A stretch of 14,643 nucleotides of DNA from Candidatus Accumulibacter iunctus (lineage in GTDB: Bacteria; Pseudomonadota; Gammaproteobacteria; Burkholderiales; Rhodocyclaceae): the NCBI GenBank assembly GCA_002345025.1, contig DDUX01000134.1:1-14643 (forward strand), written 5' to 3'. The translations under genes and the position numbers were made by a program. Below the pieces are notes generated by a model. That model had not been told where the DNA came from. It saw nothing but the letters and a program-made list of their open reading frames with translations, and ran no database searches. Within the stretch, counting starts at the first letter, position 1; each line of letters starts with the position of its first letter. Positions 14,336-14,643 of the stretch are shown here, piece after piece.

Positions 14336-14643
14336 ATGAGCAGGTCAATCAGCCCGGAAGTGGTCGAGAGAACGCTGAAGGGAATCACGATCCCCACTAG
14401 GCCGCTGGTTCCGGTGCAGATCCAAGACGAACTGAAGAAGGAACGACCCTGATCCGCAGGCGGTTGGGCGCTTGATCGCTGGCGACGCCGGTCTCTGTGC
14501 CGCCGTCCTGAAGACGGTGAATTCGCCTTTCTTCGGTCTGAGTAGAAGGGTCAGTTCCACCGTGCAGGCGGTCAACCTGCTGGGCATGGCGGCCACGGCG
14601 CAGATCGTCACCAGGCCCTGGCGCTCAAGGCCGCTTTCGGTGG
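14336..14643 (+). pseudogene. HDOD-domain protein, 5' part, frame broken twice (runs off window)
   Basis: A good ribosome-binding site (AGGAGA, six bases before ATG 14336) starts MSRSISPEVVERTLKGITIP and then TRPLVPVQIQDELKKERP, which ends at a TGA at 14450. The next frame continues without a gap as DPQAVGRLIAGDAGLCAAVL, KTVNSPFFGLSRRVSSTVQA and VNLLGMAATAQIVTR, the classic start of an HDOD domain. Removing one C from CCC at 14447-14449 joins them. Near 14613-14618 a second shift is needed: one extra G in aggccc restores ALALKAAFGG, the expected continuation. HDOD proteins are HD-fold-derived signalling or regulatory modules (family knowledge). Either the gene is decaying or the assembly has two single-base errors in short homopolymers. 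It lies 83 bases after nrdJ, with only a small hairpin (14290-14306, six pairs, no T tract) between. Confidence 0.8.

Noticed and set aside
1..14643. CRISPR array, tRNA or rRNA genes
   Set aside because: No regularly spaced direct repeats, cloverleaf-like segments or rRNA sequence were seen.

Overview
The window is GC-rich, densely packed Gram-negative DNA. The gene content points to a betaproteobacterium: a rsmI/yraN/SIS isomerase/dolP cluster, a fused MaoC-phosphotransacetylase, and a vitamin-B12-dependent ribonucleotide reductase (RNR) behind NrdR boxes. The overall flavour is Rhodocyclales, possibly Candidatus Accumulibacter. That placement is inference from protein style and synteny, not from a database search.

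Layout. Positions 1-250 hold the 5' part of an IS630-like transposase (minus strand) running off the window edge, followed by an AT-rich patch with a palindrome. Positions 359-1345 (+) encode a UPF0149/YecA-like protein with a C-terminal SEC-C zinc motif. Positions 1346-1916 contain no convincing gene. Positions 1917-4169 (-) encode a 750-residue protein that joins a DUF2235/Tle1-type serine hydrolase, a region resembling the LecA (PA-IL) calcium lectin and a complete beta-class glutathione S-transferase. Positions 4402-6433 (-) form a tight run, yraN - secreted HIRAN protein - gmhA/diaA-like - dolP, with overlapping or nearly touching ends. Divergent to it and only 16 bp away is rsmI (6450-7313, +). 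This recalls the enterobacterial yraL-yraM-yraN-diaA-dolP neighbourhood, rearranged and without lpoA (yraM). rsmI ends inside the 3' end of a convergent molybdopterin oxidoreductase gene (7262-9358, -). Divergent from that gene is a MaoC-like/phosphate acyltransferase fusion (9623-11041, +). A 325-bp gap with tandem NrdR-type operators leads into nrdJ (11367-14252, +). The last 300 bases start an HDOD-domain gene whose reading frame is broken twice.

How the genes fit together. The dolP-gmhA-HIRAN-yraN block is an envelope/DNA-maintenance housekeeping cluster. The molybdoenzyme, phosphotransacetylase and oxygen-independent RNR suit a metabolically flexible organism that meets low oxygen. No complete unknown multi-gene system is visible. 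The most unusual item is the hydrolase-lectin-GST fusion. Also notable are substitutions at expected catalytic residues in its GST part and in the MaoC domain, a HIRAN domain behind a signal peptide, and the broken HDOD frame.
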